24,763 nt of DNA from UBA4582 sp038106185 (lineage in GTDB: Bacteria > Pseudomonadota > Gammaproteobacteria > Pseudomonadales > Azotimanducaceae): positions 1-24,763 of the forward strand of contig JAYODE010000044.1 of assembly GCA_038106185.1 (NCBI GenBank). Reading direction: 5' to 3'. Below the pieces are notes generated by a model. The model was not told the DNA's origin. It was given only the letters and a program-made list of their open reading frames with translations, and ran no database searches. Positions 24,564 to 24,763 of the stretch are shown here, piece after piece; the stretch's first letter is position 1, and every line of letters begins with the position of its first letter. Both the position numbers and the translations under genes were made by a program.

Positions 24564-24763
24564 ATGTTCAGTGTTGCGCCCAAAGTCAGAGATGCCAGTG
24601 TCACCCGTGAGAAGTTGCTGGAGGCGGCGCTTGCCAGCTTCTCGACCCGCGGATTTGATGCATCCTCCACCCGCCAGATTGAAGAGCTGGCGGGTGTTAA
24701 ACGTGGCTTGATCAGTTATCACTTTGGCTCGAAGTTGGCCCTCTGGGAACAGGCGGTCGGTAA
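24564..24763 (+). CDS. TetR-family transcriptional regulator, N-terminal part (cut by window end)
   Basis: The first 66 residues are visible from ATG at 24564. TREKLLEAALASFSTRGFDA (14-33) is helix 1 with the usual Gly-Phe turn. SSTRQIEELAGVKRGLISYHF (34-54) is the helix-turn-helix, where TetR proteins typically show Y-x-H/Y-F. GSKLALWEQAV follows as helix 4. The ligand-binding domain lies outside the window. The Shine-Dalgarno sequence is weak (AAGT). Divergent orientation with 71 bp to the dioxygenase gene, and a palindrome over both promoters, suggests that it represses that operon and itself and responds to a pathway compound. Confidence 0.93.
   Translation, partial: MFSVAPKVRDASVTREKLLEAALASFSTRGFDASSTRQIEELAGVKRGLISYHFGSKLALWEQAVG

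Noticed and set aside
1..24763. tRNA, rRNA, riboswitch, phage or plasmid origin signals
   Set aside because: None was recognised on reading either strand; without a covariance search I cannot exclude a weak non-coding RNA.

Overview
The window is bacterial, Gram-negative and most likely from an aerobic, probably marine, gammaproteobacterium or a close relative. This is inferred from gene content: a TonB-dependent outer-membrane receptor with a FecI/FecR signalling pair, a lipoprotein signal peptide, Shine-Dalgarno-led starts, and bacterial P450, CYP153-like, Baeyer-Villiger and sulfatase families. The sequence looks like a draft or metagenome scaffold. It has two N gaps (10 N at 6879-6888, 100 N at 16733-16832), and copies of one 21-bp repeat flank both.

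Layout. Positions 1-6759 (mostly + strand): a MATE-type transporter, a 13-14 bp tandem repeat, then a run of oxidative enzymes: luciferase-like flavin monooxygenase, PhzS-like FAD monooxygenase, short-chain dehydrogenase and cytochrome P450. Positions 6760-6986: repeat, poly-G and gap. Positions 6987-16533 (- strand): from high to low coordinate, an ECF sigma factor, a FecR-type regulator and an STN-bearing TonB receptor form one unit closed by a strong terminator. Then come a DUF3089 alpha/beta hydrolase, a CYP153-like P450 with its own promoter, an HSL-type esterase and an M19 dipeptidase-like lipoprotein. Positions 16534-16852: repeats and gap. Positions 16853-24492 (- strand): an extradiol-dioxygenase-like VOC protein, an alkylsulfatase-like metallo-beta-lactamase protein overlapping a type I arylsulfatase by 4 bp, a SAM methyltransferase and a Baeyer-Villiger monooxygenase. 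A TetR-family gene runs divergently off the right edge.

How the genes may work together (inference). The window reads as a catabolic island for hydrophobic, possibly sulfated, ring- or chain-containing compounds such as terpenoids, steroids or aromatics. Import would go through the STN/FecIR-controlled receptor, desulfation through the two sulfatase-like enzymes, and hydroxylation, ketone formation, Baeyer-Villiger oxidation, ester hydrolysis and ring cleavage through the rest, with efflux by MATE. Six oxygenase genes lie within 24.8 kb, but no ferredoxin, ferredoxin reductase, flavin reductase or sulfatase-maturation gene is visible, so those partners must lie elsewhere. The main oddities are a buried second signal-peptide-like segment in the TonB receptor and two metallohydrolase relatives (M19 and alkylsulfatase-like) whose expected metal-ligand motifs are altered.
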